A DNA stretch of 64,000 nt from Mesorhizobium sp. Root552 (GCF_001427285.1 NZ_LMFV01000004.1:1-64000), one strand, 5' to 3'. Counted from the stretch's first letter, positions 1 through 11,253 are shown. A program made the numbers and translations. Notes: generated by a model from the sequence alone, not told the origin.

Positions 1-230
1 GCGGGGCAAAGAGTCCCAGACGCGAAAGGCAGCGTGGCGATGAACAAGCACAACCATCTCTTCGTCATCCTAGGGCGGAGCAGGCCGAAGGCCGTTGCGG
101 AGACCCTGGGATCCAGCGGGGCAAAGAGTCCCAGACGCGAAAGGCAGCGTGGCGATGAACAAGCACAACCATCTCTTCGTCATCCTAGGGCGGAGCAGGC
201 CGAAGGCCGTTGCGGAGACCCTGGGATCCA
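1..230. repeat. Perfect-looking 115-bp tandem duplication
   Basis: The unit starting GCGGGGCAAAGAGTCCC occupies 1-115 and is repeated at 116-230, ending at the same GGGATCCA. No mismatch was seen between the copies, so the duplication looks recent. It includes half of the dispersed element described at 130-370. Short open frames across it are repeat read-through with no plausible gene. The first copy may continue upstream of the window. Confidence 0.9.
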
Positions 231-370
231 TGCCGTGACCAAACGGCAGTGCGCAAAAGGCGCAAAAGAAGGCTCTTCATTCTGAGCCGCTCCTTACAAC
301 GTGACCCTCACGGCATGGATCCTCGGGTCGCGCCTGTCGCTCCGCTCAGCTTGCCCGAGGATGACGAAGG
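130..370. repeat. Dispersed intergenic palindromic element, copy A
   Basis: About 240 bp that reappears in inverted orientation at 22011-22258. The element has two hairpin-forming halves: CCTAGGGC...GACCCTGGG around GGCCGAAGGCC, and GACCCGAGG-type arms around 320-360. The outer ends are inverted (TTCGTCATCC and GGATGACGAA). It carries no coding potential that can be trusted. It resembles the mobile intergenic palindromes common in rhizobial genomes; the family name is not known to me. Confidence 0.8.
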
Positions 371-426
371 AAGCGGGCGTCGCAACCACAAATCATACTC
401 CCCTCACCGGTTCGCTGCGCGAACCA

Positions 427-452
427 CCTCTCCCCCGTTCCGAGGGGAGAGG
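427..452. repeat. Short intergenic palindrome (CCTCTCCCC/GGGGAGAGG)
   Basis: A 9-bp perfect stem CCTCTCCCC (427-435) and GGGGAGAGG (444-452) with an 8-nt loop. It lies about 50 bp beyond the stop codon of corA. It may be a REP-like element, or it may act as a transcript end for corA; there is no T-run to make it a classical terminator. Confidence 0.6.
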
Positions 453-499
453 AAAGCGAGGCGGTAAGGGGGGCTAACGGCGGGGATAAAACACCCGGC

Positions 500-1594
500 C
501 TACAGCCACTTTTTCCATTTGAAGTAGACGAACAGGCTTACAGCGACCGTCACCATGAACAAAAGCGCGGCCGGATAGCCGTAATAGGCGCGCAGCTCGG
601 GCATATTCCAGGGCGAGGTTTCCGGGTCGAAATTCATGCCCCAGACGCCGACCAGAAAGGTCAATGGAATGAAAATCGCCGAGACGATGGTCAGCAGGCT
701 GATGACGTCGTTGGTGCGCGCCTGGCTCAGCGACAGATGCATTTCGATCAGGCCGGTCATGGCGTCGCGTTGCGTCTCGACCAGTTCGATCAGGCGGATG
801 CAATGATCGAGCGTGTCGTTCAGGAACACCTTGGTCTCGGCCTTCACATAGGGCACGTCGTTGCGGATCAGCGTGGCCAGCGCATCGCGCAGCGGCCACA
901 GCACACTCTTCAGCCCATTTGTGTGACGCCGCAACGCATGAAGCGATTGCATTTGCTGCTTCTGCGGCGATTTCAGCATGGCGTCCTCGATGTGTTCGAC
1001 GACATCGCTGGCCGCCTCGACCGGGACGAAATAGCTGTCGACAACGGCATCGATCAGCGCATAGGCAAGATAGTCGGCGCTGCGCTGGCGCAGCCGGTTC
1101 GGCAGCGAAGCGGCAATGCGCTTGCGCACCGGATCGAACGGGTCGCCAGCACGCTCCTGGAAGGTGATGACGAACTTCTCGCCGAAAAAGACGGAAATCT
1201 GCTCGTAGCGGTGCGAGGCTGCATCGTCGATCATGCTGACGGCGACGAAGGCATGGTCTTCGAAGAAGTCGACCTTCGGCCGCTGGCCGGTATTGACGAC
1301 GTCCTCGAGCGCCAATGGATGCAGGCCGAAAATACGTCCGATTTCCTCGATGAGTTCGATATTGGCCAAGCCGCTGCAATCCAGCCAGACATTCGGCCAG
1401 CTGTCGCAGTGCTTCAACAGATCGTCGATGCTGGCGTTGGGGATCGTCTTGCATTTTTCCGGCGAGATCAGGGTCAGCGTCAATTCCGACCTTTGCGCCG
1501 CCGGATCGGCGATCAACGTTCCAGGCGAAGCACCGACCGGCGAGCGTCTGCGCCGGTAGCGGGCTTTCTTCACAGTGGTTTCCGTCTTTGTCAT
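500..1594 (-). CDS. corA: CorA-family magnesium/divalent cation transporter
   Basis: A 364-residue inner-membrane channel of the CorA family, expected to carry Mg2+ and possibly Co2+ or Ni2+ as a pentamer. The cytoplasmic N-terminal domain (about residues 30-290) is followed by two membrane segments near 295-318 and 341-358. The family signature GMN, here G-M-N-F, sits at residues 319-321 at the end of the first segment, exactly where the pore entrance should be. A basic tail (KWKKWL) closes the protein, as is usual. It lies just downstream of truB on the same strand but is probably separate from the translation operon. The start is an ATG at 1594. Family assignment is strong; the ion is inferred. 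Confidence 0.93.
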   Translation of the reverse strand: MTKTETTVKKARYRRRRSPVGASPGTLIADPAAQRSELTLTLISPEKCKTIPNASIDDLLKHCDSWPNVWLDCSGLANIELIEEIGRIFGLHPLALEDVVNTGQRPKVDFFEDHAFVAVSMIDDAASHRYEQISVFFGEKFVITFQERAGDPFDPVRKRIAASLPNRLRQRSADYLAYALIDAVVDSYFVPVEAASDVVEHIEDAMLKSPQKQQMQSLHALRRHTNGLKSVLWPLRDALATLIRNDVPYVKAETKVFLNDTLDHCIRLIELVETQRDAMTGLIEMHLSLSQARTNDVISLLTIVSAIFIPLTFLVGVWGMNFDPETSPWNMPELRAYYGYPAALLFMVTVAVSLFVYFKWKKWL

Positions 1595-1627
1595 GGCGAG
1601 ACCGACCCTTGGCGCGTGCGACGCGGC

Positions 1628-2587
1628 TTACCCGGCAAAAACCCGCTTCGGCTTGAACATCCCTTGCTCGATGGCGCCGATGGCGACCAGCTTGCCGCGC
1701 ACGGTCGCGCACGCTTCCTCTGCCTCTACCGGTGCATCCCGGCCGCGGATGACGACCGGATTGCCGAGCCTGATCTTTGTCGCTGCATCGTCGCTGATCG
1801 CCACTTGCGGCAGGCAGTCGAGCGCAGCCGCCGTGTCGACCAAAAGCGCATCGATGGCCGAATAATCCACGGAAACATCATTCGCTTCTTCGCTTGCTTC
1901 AGACCGATCGCCGAAGCGGGCGGCCTCAAGTTCTGCAATGGTGACGAAGTCGTCTGCGGTGAACGGATCGACCTCCATGCGGCGCAGATCGGCGATATGG
2001 CCGAAGCAGCCGAGATCGCGTCCCATGTCGCGGGCCAGCGAGCGCACATAGGTGCCCTTGCCGCATTCGATCTCGAACAGCGTGCCGCCATCCTTGTGCT
2101 CGACGATGTCGAGACGGCCGATTTCGATCTCGCGCGCGGGGATGTCCACCGTCTCGCCTTCGCGGGCAAGATCGTAAGCCCGTTCACCGGCGATCTTGAT
2201 GGCCGAGAACTGCGGCGGCGTCTGCATGATGACGCCGGTGTATTTGGGCAGCAGCGCGCGAACTTCGGCTTCCGCCGGGCGCTTGTCCGAGCTTTTCGTC
2301 ACCGGGCCTTCGAGGTCGTCGGTCGAGCGCTCGTCTCCCCAGGCGACGGTGAAGCGATAGATTTTCGCCCCATCCTGTACATAGGGCACGGTCTTTGTCG
2401 CCTCGCCAAGCGCGATCGGCAACATGCCGGAGGCCAGCGGATCGAGCGTGCCGGCATGACCGGCCTTCTCGGCCTGGAACAGCCACTTCACCTTGGAGAC
2501 CGCGTCGGTCGAGCCCATGCCGACCGGCTTGTCCAGCACGACCCAGCCGGAAACAGGCCGGCCTTTCTTCTTACCCCGCCGCCCCAC
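1628..2587 (-). CDS. truB: tRNA pseudouridine(55) synthase TruB
   Basis: Isomerises U55 in the T-loop of tRNAs to pseudouridine. The protein has 319 residues. The N-terminal part [14 protein letters not shown] is typical, and the catalytic aspartate is D49 within [12 protein letters not shown]. The [13 protein letters not shown] motif follows in the middle. The start is a GTG at 2587 that overlaps the rbfA stop codon by one base (TAGTG), so translation is likely coupled. It is the last gene of the rimP-nusA-infB-rbfA-truB block, the standard bacterial arrangement tying translation initiation to RNA modification. Confidence 0.96.
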   Translation of the reverse strand: MGRRGKKKGRPVSGWVVLDKPVGMGSTDAVSKVKWLFQAEKAGHAGTLDPLASGMLPIALGEATKTVPYVQDGAKIYRFTVAWGDERSTDDLEGPVTKSSDKRPAEAEVRALLPKYTGVIMQTPPQFSAIKIAGERAYDLAREGETVDIPAREIEIGRLDIVEHKDGGTLFEIECGKGTYVRSLARDMGRDLGCFGHIADLRRMEVDPFTADDFVTIAELEAARFGDRSEASEEANDVSVDYSAIDALLVDTAAALDCLPQVAISDDAATKIRLGNPVVIRGRDAPVEAEEACATVRGKLVAIGAIEQGMFKPKRVFAG

Positions 2588-2994
2588 TATTTCTCACCCT
2601 CGTCGTCGTGACCGAGATCGCGCGCCACTTCCGGGGAATGGAGAAGCTCATTGATCTTCTGGAAATTGTCGTAGCTGGTGTCGAGCCGGAAGCGGAATTC
2701 CGGCATGTATTTCATCTGCCTCAGCGCTGGCGACATGCGGCCTCGAATGAAACGGGCATTGCGGTTCAGGGCTGCGACGACCGCGTCGTCGTCCTTGGCG
2801 CCAAGCGGCGCGACAAAGGCGGTCGCGATCTTGAGATCCGGCGACATGCGCACTTCGGAAACCGAAATGACCGTCGCCTCGATCAGGTCGTCGCGGATTT
2901 CACCGCGCTGGAGCATTTCGGCCAGCGCATGGCGGACCTGTTCGCCGACACGCAGCATGCGCTGCGAGGGGCCGGATTTGCTGGAGTGGGACAT
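2587..2994 (-). CDS. rbfA: Ribosome-binding factor A
   Basis: A 135-residue KH-fold protein that binds the 30S subunit and helps 16S rRNA 5'-end maturation. The sequence runs [19 protein letters not shown] near the start and [22 protein letters not shown] in the core, which is the recognisable RbfA pattern. The end (about 110-135) is acidic and charged. The gene follows infB by about 107 bp and overlaps the truB start, consistent with one transcript. Confidence 0.95.
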   Translation of the reverse strand: MSHSSKSGPSQRMLRVGEQVRHALAEMLQRGEIRDDLIEATVISVSEVRMSPDLKIATAFVAPLGAKDDDAVVAALNRNARFIRGRMSPALRQMKYMPEFRFRLDTSYDNFQKINELLHSPEVARDLGHDDEGEK

Positions 2995-3101
2995 TTTCTC
3001 GATCCTGAAAACGCGAAGCCGGGATTGGACCGCACCTCGCCTTATGTAGACGAACGGCGGCCAGGGGCCGCCATTCGTTCAAACTGCATCTTGTCGGCAG
3101 A

Positions 3102-5699
3102 CTAGAGTCTACGCGCCACCATCTCGACGCGGAAGCACTCGATGACATCGCCGGCTTGAATGTTCTCGTAGTTCTGGAACGCCATGCCGCATTCCTGACC
3201 AACCGGAACTTCCGAGACTTCGTCCTTGAAGCGCTTCAACGTCTTCAGCGTGCCTTCGTGGATGACGACGTCGTCGCGGATCAGGCGCACGCCCGCACCA
3301 CGCTCGACCTTGCCTTCCGTGACACGGCAGCCGGCGATCTTGCCGACCTTGGTGATGTTGAACACCTCGAGGATTTCCGCGTTGCCGATGAAGGTTTCGC
3401 GGCGCTCCGGCGACAGCAGGCCCGACATCGCATCCTTGATGTCGTCGACCAGGCTATAGATGATGTTGTAGTAGCGGATCTCGATGCCGGCAGCTTCGGC
3501 CGCCACCCTCGCTTGTGCGTTGGCGCGTACGTTGAAGCCGAGGATCACGGCACCGGAAGTCTGGGCCAAGGTGACGTCGCTCTCGGTGATGGCGCCTGCG
3601 CCCGAATGGACGATGCGGGCGCGTACTTCGTCGGTGCCGAGCTTGTCCAGAGCTGCGTCGATAGCCTCGATCGAGCCCTGCACGTCGCCCTTGATGACCA
3701 GCGGGAATTCCTTCAGCCCGCTCGTCTGCAACTGCGACATCATCTGCTCGAGCGAGCCACGCTGACCGGCATGCTTGGCAACGGCCTTGTCGCGAGCCTT
3801 GCGCTGGCGATATTCCGTGATCTCGCGAGCACGGGCCTCGTTGTTGACGACGGCGAAACGGTCGCCGGCATGCGGCGTGCCCTGAAGGCCGAGCACTTCG
3901 ACGGGCATGGCAGGCGGAGCTTCCATGACATGATCGCCGCGGTCGTTGACCAATGCGCGAACACGGCCCCATTCGTTACCGGCCACGATGATGTCGCCCG
4001 GCATCAGGGTGCCGGTCTGCACCAGAACGGTTGCCACCGGGCCACGGCCCTTGTCGAGTTGCGCCTCGATGACGACGCCTTCGGAGGTACGATCCGGATT
4101 TGCCTTGAGGTCAAGAATTTCAGCCTGCAGCAGGATAGCCTCGAGCAATTTGTCGATGCCCTTGCCGGTCTTGGCCGATACTTCGACGTCGAGGACTTCA
4201 CCGCCCATCGATTCAACGAACACTTCGTGGCGCAGCAGCTCCGAGCGAACCTTCTGAGCATCGGCCTCGTGCTTGTCGATCTTGTTGATCGCCACAATGA
4301 TCGGCACGCCGGCCGCCTTTGCATGGCTGATCGATTCAATCGTCTGCGGCATGACGCTGTCGTCGGCCGCCACAACGAGGATGGCAATGTCGGTGGCTTG
4401 CGCGCCACGGGCGCGCATCGCCGTGAAGGCCGCGTGGCCCGGCGTATCGATGAAGGTGATCTTCTGACCATCCTTCTCGACCTGATAAGCGCCGATGTGC
4501 TGGGTGATGCCACCGGCTTCGCCAGACTGGACATTGGCGTTACGGATCGCATCGAGCAGCGAGGTCTTGCCGTGGTCGACGTGTCCCATGATCGTCACCA
4601 CAGGCGGGCGCGAGACCAAGTCCTCGGCATTGTCGGCAATGTTGAACAGGCCTTCCTCAATGTCGGATTCCGCAACACGACGCACGGTGTGGCCGAATTC
4701 GGTCGCGACCAGTTCAGCCGTATCGGCGTCAATAACGTCGCCCGGCTTCATGATCTGGCCCTGTTTCATGAAGAACTTCACTACATCGACTGCCCGTTCG
4801 GACATGCGTTGAGCCAGTTCCTGGATAGTAATGGTTTCAGGCAGGATCACTTCACGCATCACCTTTTCGCGCGGTTCCTGATACATCGCGCGTTTGAATT
4901 TTTCCTGTCGCCGGCGCATGGCCGACAGCGAGCGCGAACGGGCATCACCATCCTCGGACGAAAGCGCGCTGTTCAGCGTCAGCTTCCCGCGGCGGCGGTC
5001 GTCGTCGCCTTTGGCCTTCGCAGGCCGTGCCACTTCCGGTGTGACAAGGCGACGAACAGGGGCTCCAGCGCTGCTGCGCTTCGGCTTGGCATCTTCGTCA
5101 TCATCATCGGTGGCGACAGTCTGAGGGGTCTGCGGCGCACGGCGACGTGCTTCCTCTTCGGCCCTGCGGCGAGCTTCGGCTTCGGTCTGCAGACGGGCCT
5201 CTTCCTCGGCCTGACGGCGCGCAGAATCTTCCCGCTCGCGGCGGCGGCGTTCTTCTTCTTCAGCGCGGCGCCTGGCGTCCTCGGATGCGCGCTGGCGATC
5301 TTCCGCCTCGCGGGCCTTGGAACCCTCCAACGCACGACGGCGCGCTTCCATCTCGCCACGCGAGAGTTCATTCAGAACCAGACGCTCCGCAGGTGGCGCT
5401 GGCGTGGGCGCTTTCGGCGCTTCGGCGACAACGGGTGCAGGGGCAGGAGCCGGTGCAGGCGCCGGTGCAGGTGCAGGTGGCGTCGGCTTCGGCGTGAAAA
5501 CGGAAACGGGCGGCTGCTCCGGCTTCTCGCCAGGTATGTTGAATTTGCGCTTCTTTGTCTCGACGACGACCGACTTGCTGCGGCCATGCGAGAAACTCTG
5601 GCGCACCGTGCCTTGCTCCAGGCCCGGCCGCTTCAGCGTCAAGGTCTTCTTCGGTGTCACGCTCAACGTCTTGTCGTCACCCGATTTCGTATCGCTCAT
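3102..5699 (-). CDS. infB: Translation initiation factor IF-2
   Basis: GTPase of 865 residues that places initiator tRNA on the 30S subunit and drives subunit joining. The first 270 residues are low complexity: a Pro-Ala repeat (about 70-105) followed by a long Arg/Glu-rich helix (about 118-188). The IF2_N region follows (about 285-340). The GTPase P-loop GHVDHGKT is at 372-379, with DTPGH and NKID motifs downstream, and the C-terminal beta-barrel domains complete the protein. The ATG start overlaps the stop of the YlxR-L7Ae gene in an ATGA arrangement, so the two are translationally coupled. Confidence 0.97.
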   Translation of the reverse strand: MSDTKSGDDKTLSVTPKKTLTLKRPGLEQGTVRQSFSHGRSKSVVVETKKRKFNIPGEKPEQPPVSVFTPKPTPPAPAPAPAPAPAPAPVVAEAPKAPTPAPPAERLVLNELSRGEMEARRRALEGSKAREAEDRQRASEDARRRAEEEERRRREREDSARRQAEEEARLQTEAEARRRAEEEARRRAPQTPQTVATDDDDEDAKPKRSSAGAPVRRLVTPEVARPAKAKGDDDRRRGKLTLNSALSSEDGDARSRSLSAMRRRQEKFKRAMYQEPREKVMREVILPETITIQELAQRMSERAVDVVKFFMKQGQIMKPGDVIDADTAELVATEFGHTVRRVAESDIEEGLFNIADNAEDLVSRPPVVTIMGHVDHGKTSLLDAIRNANVQSGEAGGITQHIGAYQVEKDGQKITFIDTPGHAAFTAMRARGAQATDIAILVVAADDSVMPQTIESISHAKAAGVPIIVAINKIDKHEADAQKVRSELLRHEVFVESMGGEVLDVEVSAKTGKGIDKLLEAILLQAEILDLKANPDRTSEGVVIEAQLDKGRGPVATVLVQTGTLMPGDIIVAGNEWGRVRALVNDRGDHVMEAPPAMPVEVLGLQGTPHAGDRFAVVNNEARAREITEYRQRKARDKAVAKHAGQRGSLEQMMSQLQTSGLKEFPLVIKGDVQGSIEAIDAALDKLGTDEVRARIVHSGAGAITESDVTLAQTSGAVILGFNVRANAQARVAAEAAGIEIRYYNIIYSLVDDIKDAMSGLLSPERRETFIGNAEILEVFNITKVGKIAGCRVTEGKVERGAGVRLIRDDVVIHEGTLKTLKRFKDEVSEVPVGQECGMAFQNYENIQAGDVIECFRVEMVARRL

Positions 5700-6355
5700 T
5701 CCATATCCTCTGCGGCGTCATCTTCGCCAGCGACGGCCGCAAGCATCGCCAGATCGTCCGGGGTACCGCCCCGGTAACGGTCGAGCGCAACCATGCGCTT
5801 CTGAGCCGCCTTACCCGCGTCTCCCGCGAGAACGGCAGCATGTATCACATTTGTGCCCCCCAATGCCAAACCCAATTCGGCCTCGGAGAAAAGTTTGTAA
5901 GCACGGATCGCGGGGCCACCGAGATGGACTGTTGCACGACGAGCCTGGCTGATCTTGCGCACGCCATCGGGCGATGCCTCAACGGCATGTAGGACGAACA
6001 GGGCGGTGCCGTTTCGCACGGCAGTCTCGACCTTGGTGGCACCGAGAACAATCGAGCCTGCTTTGCGGGTAAGGCCGAGCATGCCCAAGGCAGATTTTTC
6101 GAGCAGGCTCTCGACCATACCGCCAAGTTCAGGCGGCACGGCAACGTTGGTTTTAAAGGCCCGCGAAAACAACCCCTTCGCCGCAGCCTTGTCTACATGT
6201 AGGCGGTCGGCGGTAACCCAGCAACCACGGCCGGGCAGGTTTCTCTTGATATCCGGAACGACGGCCGAGTCCGGACCGACGACGAAACGGATCAAATCAT
6301 CCGCGTCGGCGGTCTTTCTGGTGACGATGCAGGTGCGATCGTTCATCTCGGCCAA
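5696..6355 (-). CDS. RNA-binding protein, YlxR (DUF448) fused to L7Ae-like domain
   Basis: A 219-residue protein of the nusA-infB operon. The N-terminal YlxR-type domain carries RTCIVTRK and LPGRGCWV (about residues 6-45). The C-terminal part (about 95-200) reads [24 protein letters not shown], typical of the L7Ae/L30e RNA-binding fold. This two-domain form is usual in alphaproteobacteria; in Firmicutes the domains are separate genes. The assigned start is a TTG at 6355 with GGAG seven bases upstream. An ATG three codons inside (6346) is the alternative. The precise role, probably in transcription or ribosome assembly, is not established from sequence. Confidence 0.9.
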   Translation of the reverse strand: MAEMNDRTCIVTRKTADADDLIRFVVGPDSAVVPDIKRNLPGRGCWVTADRLHVDKAAAKGLFSRAFKTNVAVPPELGGMVESLLEKSALGMLGLTRKAGSIVLGATKVETAVRNGTALFVLHAVEASPDGVRKISQARRATVHLGGPAIRAYKLFSEAELGLALGGTNVIHAAVLAGDAGKAAQKRMVALDRYRGGTPDDLAMLAAVAGEDDAAEDME

Positions 6356-6378
6356 GGGTTGCTCCGGTCCGGCTCACG

Positions 6379-7971
6379 TCACGCACCGGCAGCTTCGGCA
6401 TCGAGTGCCTCGGCCTGGGCTTCCTCCTCGGAAATCCAACCGGCCTTCAGGCGCGCTGCCAAAACCATCTGCTCTGCGTCCGCACGGGTAACCCCATGAT
6501 TGGCCAGTACCCCCGGATAGACCTTGGTCTCACCGTCCTTGCGCTCTTTCCAGCCCGTCAGGTCATCGGCGGCATAGCCAGCGAAATCCTCAATCGACTT
6601 CACGCCGTCCTCGCCAAGCGTCACCATCATGGCGGTGGTGATGCCGGAAATCTCACGCAACTCGTCCAGTACGCCGAGCTGCTTGCGCTTGGCATCCTGC
6701 TCGGCCTCGATTTTTTCCAGGTATTCGCGGGCGCGGGTCTGAATTTCGCTGGCAGTATCCTCGTCGAAGCCGTCGATGGAGGAAATCTCGTCGGCGTCGA
6801 CATAGGCGACTTCCTCGACGCTTGTGAAGCCTTCCGAAGCAAGCACCTGGCCGACCATCTCGTCGACGTCGAGGGCTTCCATGAACAGGCTGGAGCGTTC
6901 GACAAACTCCTTCTGGCGACGCTCGCTCTCTTCCTGCTCGGTCAGAATATCGATATCCCACCCGGTCAGTTGTGAGGCAAGGCGCACATTCTGGCCACGG
7001 CGGCCAATCGCCAGCGAAAGCTGGTCGTCCGGCACAACGACTTCAATGCGCTCCGCATCCTCATCGAGCACGACCTTGGCGACTTCCGCCGGCTGAAGCG
7101 CGTTGACGATGAAAGAGGCTGCCGATGGCGACCACGGGATGATGTCGATCTTTTCACCCTGCAATTCGCCGACAACCGCCTGAACGCGCGAGCCACGCAT
7201 ACCGACGCAGGCGCCAACCGGGTCGATCGAGCTGTCGCGCGAAATGACAGCGATCTTGGCGCGGGAACCTGGATCGCGCGCAACCGACTTGATCTCGATG
7301 ATGCCGTCGTAGATTTCCGGCACTTCCATCGTGAACAGCTTGGCCATGAACTGCGGATGGGTGCGGGACAGGAAAATCTGCGGGCCGCGCTGCTCGCGGC
7401 GCACGTCATAGACATAAGCACGCACGCGGTCGCCGTACTTGTAGTTCTCGCGCGGGATCAGTTCGTCGCGGCGGATGATTGCTTCACCCCTGCCAAGATC
7501 GACGATGACGTTGCCATATTCGACGCGCTTGACAGTGCCGTTGACGATCTCGCCGATACGGTCCTTGTATTCGTCATACTGGCGGTCGCGCTCGGCTTCG
7601 CGCACCTTCTGGACGATGACCTGCTTGGCCGACTGCGCGGCGATACGGCCAAAATCCATCGGTGGAAGCTGCTCGGCAATGAAATCGCCTAGCTGCGCAT
7701 CGGGGTTACGCTCGCGCGCCGAAACCAGCGCGATCTGGGTTGCGTAGTCCTCGACCTTTTCCACAACCTCCATCAAGCGCTGCAGCTTCATCTCGCCGGT
7801 TTGCGGATTGATGTCGGCGCGGATATTGGTCTCCTGGCCATAGCGCGAGCGAGCAGCCTTCTGGATGGCGTCGGCCATCGCATCAATGACGATCTGCTTG
7901 TCGATCGACTTTTCACGCGCAACCGCGTCCGCGATCTGCAGCAGTTCAAGCCTGTTGGCGCTTACAACCAT
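6379..7971 (-). CDS. nusA: Transcription termination/antitermination factor NusA
   Basis: A 530-residue RNA polymerase-binding factor controlling pausing, termination and antitermination. The N-terminal polymerase-binding domain begins [20 protein letters not shown]. An S1 domain ([22 protein letters not shown]), two KH domains ([14 protein letters not shown] and [15 protein letters not shown]) and C-terminal acidic/helix-hairpin repeats follow. The open frame extends 16 codons further upstream. The internal ATG at 7971 is preferred because AGGGAG lies six bases before it and the protein then starts where the family does. It follows rimP closely. Confidence 0.96.
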   Translation of the reverse strand: MVVSANRLELLQIADAVAREKSIDKQIVIDAMADAIQKAARSRYGQETNIRADINPQTGEMKLQRLMEVVEKVEDYATQIALVSARERNPDAQLGDFIAEQLPPMDFGRIAAQSAKQVIVQKVREAERDRQYDEYKDRIGEIVNGTVKRVEYGNVIVDLGRGEAIIRRDELIPRENYKYGDRVRAYVYDVRREQRGPQIFLSRTHPQFMAKLFTMEVPEIYDGIIEIKSVARDPGSRAKIAVISRDSSIDPVGACVGMRGSRVQAVVGELQGEKIDIIPWSPSAASFIVNALQPAEVAKVVLDEDAERIEVVVPDDQLSLAIGRRGQNVRLASQLTGWDIDILTEQEESERRQKEFVERSSLFMEALDVDEMVGQVLASEGFTSVEEVAYVDADEISSIDGFDEDTASEIQTRAREYLEKIEAEQDAKRKQLGVLDELREISGITTAMMVTLGEDGVKSIEDFAGYAADDLTGWKERKDGETKVYPGVLANHGVTRADAEQMVLAARLKAGWISEEEAQAEALDAEAAGA

Positions 7972-8015
7972 GTCTTTCTCCCTGAACCTTGCCGCAATCC
8001 ATCGCGGCAGCTCAA

Positions 8016-8654
8016 TCAATCTTCGCGTTCGTTGTCGTCGTCGGCGCCTTCGGGCGCATCCTCTTGCTCGGCGTGGCGCTTCCTGGCTTCCTTGCGCGCG
8101 CGATTGTCCTTCGACAGCGCATCGCGGATCAGGTCGTCCGTCAGGATCAGGCGCGCCTCGGCGATGGCATCGTACGGAACACGCACATTCGGCGCCTCGC
8201 CATAGGCTGCCTGGTCACGCTGGATCAGGATGCCTTCCTCGTCAGCCTCGGCGATCTTGCCCTTGAAGCGCTTGCGGTCGGTGACAAGGGTTGAGGTCTC
8301 CATCTTCACCAGATGACCAAGCCAAGTGGTGAAATCCGACTTGCGCACCAGCGGGCGGTCGATGCCAGGCGACGACACTTCGAGATGATACGCCTTTTCG
8401 ATCGGGTCTTCCACGTCGAGCGCCGGCGAAATCGCGCGGCTGACTTCCTCGCAGTCTTCGACCGTCATGGTGCCGTCGTCGCGCTCGGCCATGATCTGAA
8501 GCGTCAGACCGCTCTGGCCCGACAGCCTGACCCGGACGAGCCGAAAGCCAATGCCACGCAGGACTGGCTGGATGATCATGGCAATGCGCGCATCAATTCC
8601 GCTTTCGCGGATGATGCGGTCGTCGCCACTCGCCTCTCCTGCCGTCACTGTCAT
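8016..8654 (-). CDS. rimP: Ribosome maturation factor RimP
   Basis: A 212-residue protein needed for 30S subunit maturation. The core carries [38 protein letters not shown] and [14 protein letters not shown], the typical RimP signature. A charged tail (Glu/Asp/Arg-rich) ends the protein. The frame is open for 82 more codons upstream, but that part is basic and unlike the family, so the ATG at 8654 is chosen; its ribosome-binding site is weak. It is the first gene of the nusA-infB operon, so the promoter should lie in 8655-8935. Confidence 0.95.
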   Translation of the reverse strand: MTVTAGEASGDDRIIRESGIDARIAMIIQPVLRGIGFRLVRVRLSGQSGLTLQIMAERDDGTMTVEDCEEVSRAISPALDVEDPIEKAYHLEVSSPGIDRPLVRKSDFTTWLGHLVKMETSTLVTDRKRFKGKIAEADEEGILIQRDQAAYGEAPNVRVPYDAIAEARLILTDDLIRDALSKDNRARKEARKRHAEQEDAPEGADDDNERED

Positions 8655-8935
8655 CAAATCCCATCGATTTGTTCCGGCAGGTAATAAAAAAGAGCGGGAC
8701 CGGGTGGACCCACTCTTCGTCATACCGACCAAGAATTTGATCGCGATATAAACGATCCGCCGCCGCGTTTCAAGGCCGAAGACCGCAAAGCGCCAGGTTG
8801 GGTGGCAAATTTGCCAGCGATGCGCCCAGCGCAGGGCGCATATGAATAAACGGGTATTCCGGTTTTTCCATTGAATCCTATTTATATTGCAATGCAACAT
8901 GGACGGCGTGGAGAGCGCCGGAAAGAGACACGATC

Positions 8936-9103
8936 ATGACCAAGCGCAACGCATTTTCAGCAATCGGCGACCTGTTCATCACGTTCGGCAGCGCAGTCGT
9001 CGTGTCGAGAGCTGTAGAAGCCGGCCGCAAGCCACGCGCCAGGCACCTCAACGACCTCGGTATTGATCCCCGCGCTTTCGACAAGATCAGCCGCTACTAC
9101 TGA
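8936..9103 (+). CDS. Small conserved-looking protein, 55 residues
   Basis: A short frame divergent from rimP, starting with ATG at 8936 behind a purine-rich GGAAAGAGA. The product starts MTKRNAFSAIGDLFITFGSA, has a mildly hydrophobic helix (residues 8-25) and ends in a basic segment with LNDLGIDPRAFDKI. That ending resembles the C-terminal helix of DUF1127/YjiS-like proteins, in which a similar L-x-D-x-G-(I/L) motif occurs. Function unknown. Rhizobiales genomes commonly carry several such small proteins. Confidence 0.65.
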   Translation: MTKRNAFSAIGDLFITFGSAVVVSRAVEAGRKPRARHLNDLGIDPRAFDKISRYY

Positions 9104-9132
9104 TCGAATAGGGTTCCGGCAGCGGCGTTAGC

Positions 9133-9855
9133 TCACTTTCGAACGAAGGTGAGATAGGCTGGCGGCCTTCCCTCGCGGATTGCCTTGGCCTCATAGCGGG
9201 TGCCGGGCCAGCCATCATAGGGCCGATGCCAATCGGCCGCATGCGCAGCCTGCCACTCGAAAGCAGCGTGGCCGCGGCAATGCAGGAGCGTCCAGTTGAC
9301 ATAGGTGTCTATGTCGGACGCGAACCGGAATTGAGTACCCGGCCTCAGGACCCGCGCAAAGCGGTCCAGATTGACCTTGCTGACGAAGCGCCGTTTCCAG
9401 TGTTTCTTCTTCGGCCAAGGGTCAGGGTAGAGCAGGTCGATGCCGTCGAGCGACCCAGCCGGCAACCAATCCAACAGCCGGGTCGCATCCTCGTCGAACA
9501 ACCTGATGTTTTCGAGAGGCCCTTTTTCCAGCGCCATCATCATCTTGGCCATGCCGTTCACGAACGGTTCGGCCCCGATGAAGCCCGTCGCCGGCGCGGA
9601 AATCGCCTGATGCAGAAGATGTTCGCCGCCACCGAAGCCGATCTCCAGACGCACAGCGTCGACTGGCATCTTGAAGAGGCTGCGCAGATCTGCCGGCGCA
9701 ACGGTCGACAGGTCCAGTCCATAACGCGCCAGACCGCTTGCCAAGGCCACCGATTGAGCCGGACGGATGGTCTTGCCGCGGCGACGGCCGAAGAAGGCCT
9801 CGCTGGCGCGTTTGGGTCTTTCTTCTGCAGTCACAGCGCGCGCCACCGCCTTCAA
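9133..9855 (-). CDS. trmB: tRNA (guanine-N7-)-methyltransferase
   Basis: Uses S-adenosylmethionine to form m7G46 in the variable loop of tRNA. The protein has 240 residues. The SAM-binding motif is [15 protein letters not shown], and the family's catalytic/tRNA motif [16 protein letters not shown] follows. The C-terminus [18 protein letters not shown] is also typical. It begins with a TTG at 9855 whose bases overlap the metK stop (TTGA); a GTG three codons inside is possible. Lying directly after metK, it is co-transcribed with the enzyme that makes its methyl donor. Confidence 0.95.
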   Translation of the reverse strand: MKAVARAVTAEERPKRASEAFFGRRRGKTIRPAQSVALASGLARYGLDLSTVAPADLRSLFKMPVDAVRLEIGFGGGEHLLHQAISAPATGFIGAEPFVNGMAKMMMALEKGPLENIRLFDEDATRLLDWLPAGSLDGIDLLYPDPWPKKKHWKRRFVSKVNLDRFARVLRPGTQFRFASDIDTYVNWTLLHCRGHAAFEWQAAHAADWHRPYDGWPGTRYEAKAIREGRPPAYLTFVRK

Positions 9856-11117
9856 GCGGCGATGGCTTCCTTGAGTGCCTTGGCGAGATCGGTCTTTTCC
9901 CAGGAGAAAGAGCCGTCGCGACCAGGCTTGCGGCCGAAATGGCCGTAGGCGGTGGTCTTCGCGTAGATTGGCTTATTTAGGTCGAGATGCCGGCGAATGC
10001 CCGACGGCGACAAGTCCATGACCTGGCGCAGCGCGTTTTCCAAAACCGCCTCGTCAACCTTTCCAGTCCCATGGAGATCAACGTAAATCGACAATGGCTG
10101 CGCAACGCCGATAGCGTAGGAAAGCTGGATTGTGCAGCGATCCGCGAGTTTGGCCGCAACCACGTTCTTGGCCAGATAGCGCGCCGCATAGGCAGCGGAT
10201 CGGTCAACCTTGGTTGTATCCTTGCCCGAGAATGCGCCACCGCCGTGCGGGGCAGCCCCACCATAGGTGTCAACGATGATCTTGCGTCCGGTCAGCCCGG
10301 CATCGCCGTCTGGCCCGCCGATGACGAATTTGCCGGTCGGGTTGATATACCAATTGCAGTTGTCAGCGATCTTCAAGTCGCCCAGCGCCTCTCGAATGTA
10401 AGGTTCGACGACCTTACGAACCTTGTGCGAATCCCAACTCCCGTCGAGATGCTGGGTGGAAAGGACAATCTGGGTGGCTTCGGCCGCCTTGCCGTCCGCA
10501 TATCGAACGGTAACCTGGCTCTTGGCGTCTGGGCCAAGCTTGCCGACCTCGCCCTTGCCCTCGTGACGCGCTGAAGCCAGCAATTCAAGAATCTTGTGGC
10601 TGTAATAAATGGGCGCGGGCATAAGGTCGGGCGTCTCGCGGCAAGCATAGCCGAACATGATGCCCTGGTCGCCCGCCCCTTCTTCGCCCTGGCGGTCGGC
10701 GGCATTGTCGACACCCTGGCCGATATCCGGGGACTGGCCATGCAGGAGAACATCGATCTTTGCAGTCTTCCAATGGAAGCCGCTCTGCTCGTAGCCGATC
10801 TCGCGGATCGCCTTGCGCGCGACCGATTTGAACTTGGCGGGATTGATAACGGCGTGGCCGGAGGCATCCTTGACGATGTTGCCCGACTTGTCCTTCTTCA
10901 GCAGTGTCTCAGGCACACGTACTTCGCCGGCGATCACGACGCGGTTGGTCGTCGCAAGCGTCTCGCAGGCGACCCGGACTTTCCATGGGTCCATGCCCGT
11001 CTTTTTCGCTTCGCGGTAGACGAGGTCGACGATTTCATCGGAAATGCGGTCACAGACTTTGTCGGGATGGCCCTCTGACACCGATTCAGAGGTGAAGAAG
11101 TAGTTCTGGCGGCTCAC
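9852..11117 (-). CDS. metK: S-adenosylmethionine synthetase
   Basis: Forms S-adenosylmethionine from ATP and methionine in the cytoplasm; 421 residues, the longer form usual in alphaproteobacteria. Visible motifs are [13 protein letters not shown] near the N-terminus, the hallmark [12 protein letters not shown] in the middle, and [23 protein letters not shown] in the C-terminal half. The start is a GTG at 11117 with GAGAGGGGA upstream. The 136-bp leader up to phrR contains small hairpins but no SAM riboswitch that I can recognise. Confidence 0.97.
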   Translation of the reverse strand: MSRQNYFFTSESVSEGHPDKVCDRISDEIVDLVYREAKKTGMDPWKVRVACETLATTNRVVIAGEVRVPETLLKKDKSGNIVKDASGHAVINPAKFKSVARKAIREIGYEQSGFHWKTAKIDVLLHGQSPDIGQGVDNAADRQGEEGAGDQGIMFGYACRETPDLMPAPIYYSHKILELLASARHEGKGEVGKLGPDAKSQVTVRYADGKAAEATQIVLSTQHLDGSWDSHKVRKVVEPYIREALGDLKIADNCNWYINPTGKFVIGGPDGDAGLTGRKIIVDTYGGAAPHGGGAFSGKDTTKVDRSAAYAARYLAKNVVAAKLADRCTIQLSYAIGVAQPLSIYVDLHGTGKVDEAVLENALRQVMDLSPSGIRRHLDLNKPIYAKTTAYGHFGRKPGRDGSFSWEKTDLAKALKEAIAA

Positions 11118-11253
11118 GGGGTGTCCCCTCTCGAAAATATCATGCGCGCCGAAAAGCGCGACACCTGTTAGCGGTGTGCGCTACGACTCGTCAAGCAATA
11201 TGCCCATCAACGGATAACACCATTGATGGCACAAAGTCCTGCAAGGAGATTCC

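Noticed and set aside
34-467. Two short open frames across the left repeats
   Set aside because: They are repeat read-through in a tandem duplication, have no ribosome-binding site and no protein-like composition.
11118-11253. SAM riboswitch in the metK leader
   Set aside because: Only small hairpins (for example CCATCAA/TTGATGG at 11204-11229) are present, with no recognisable SAM-I, SAM-II or SAM/SAH core.
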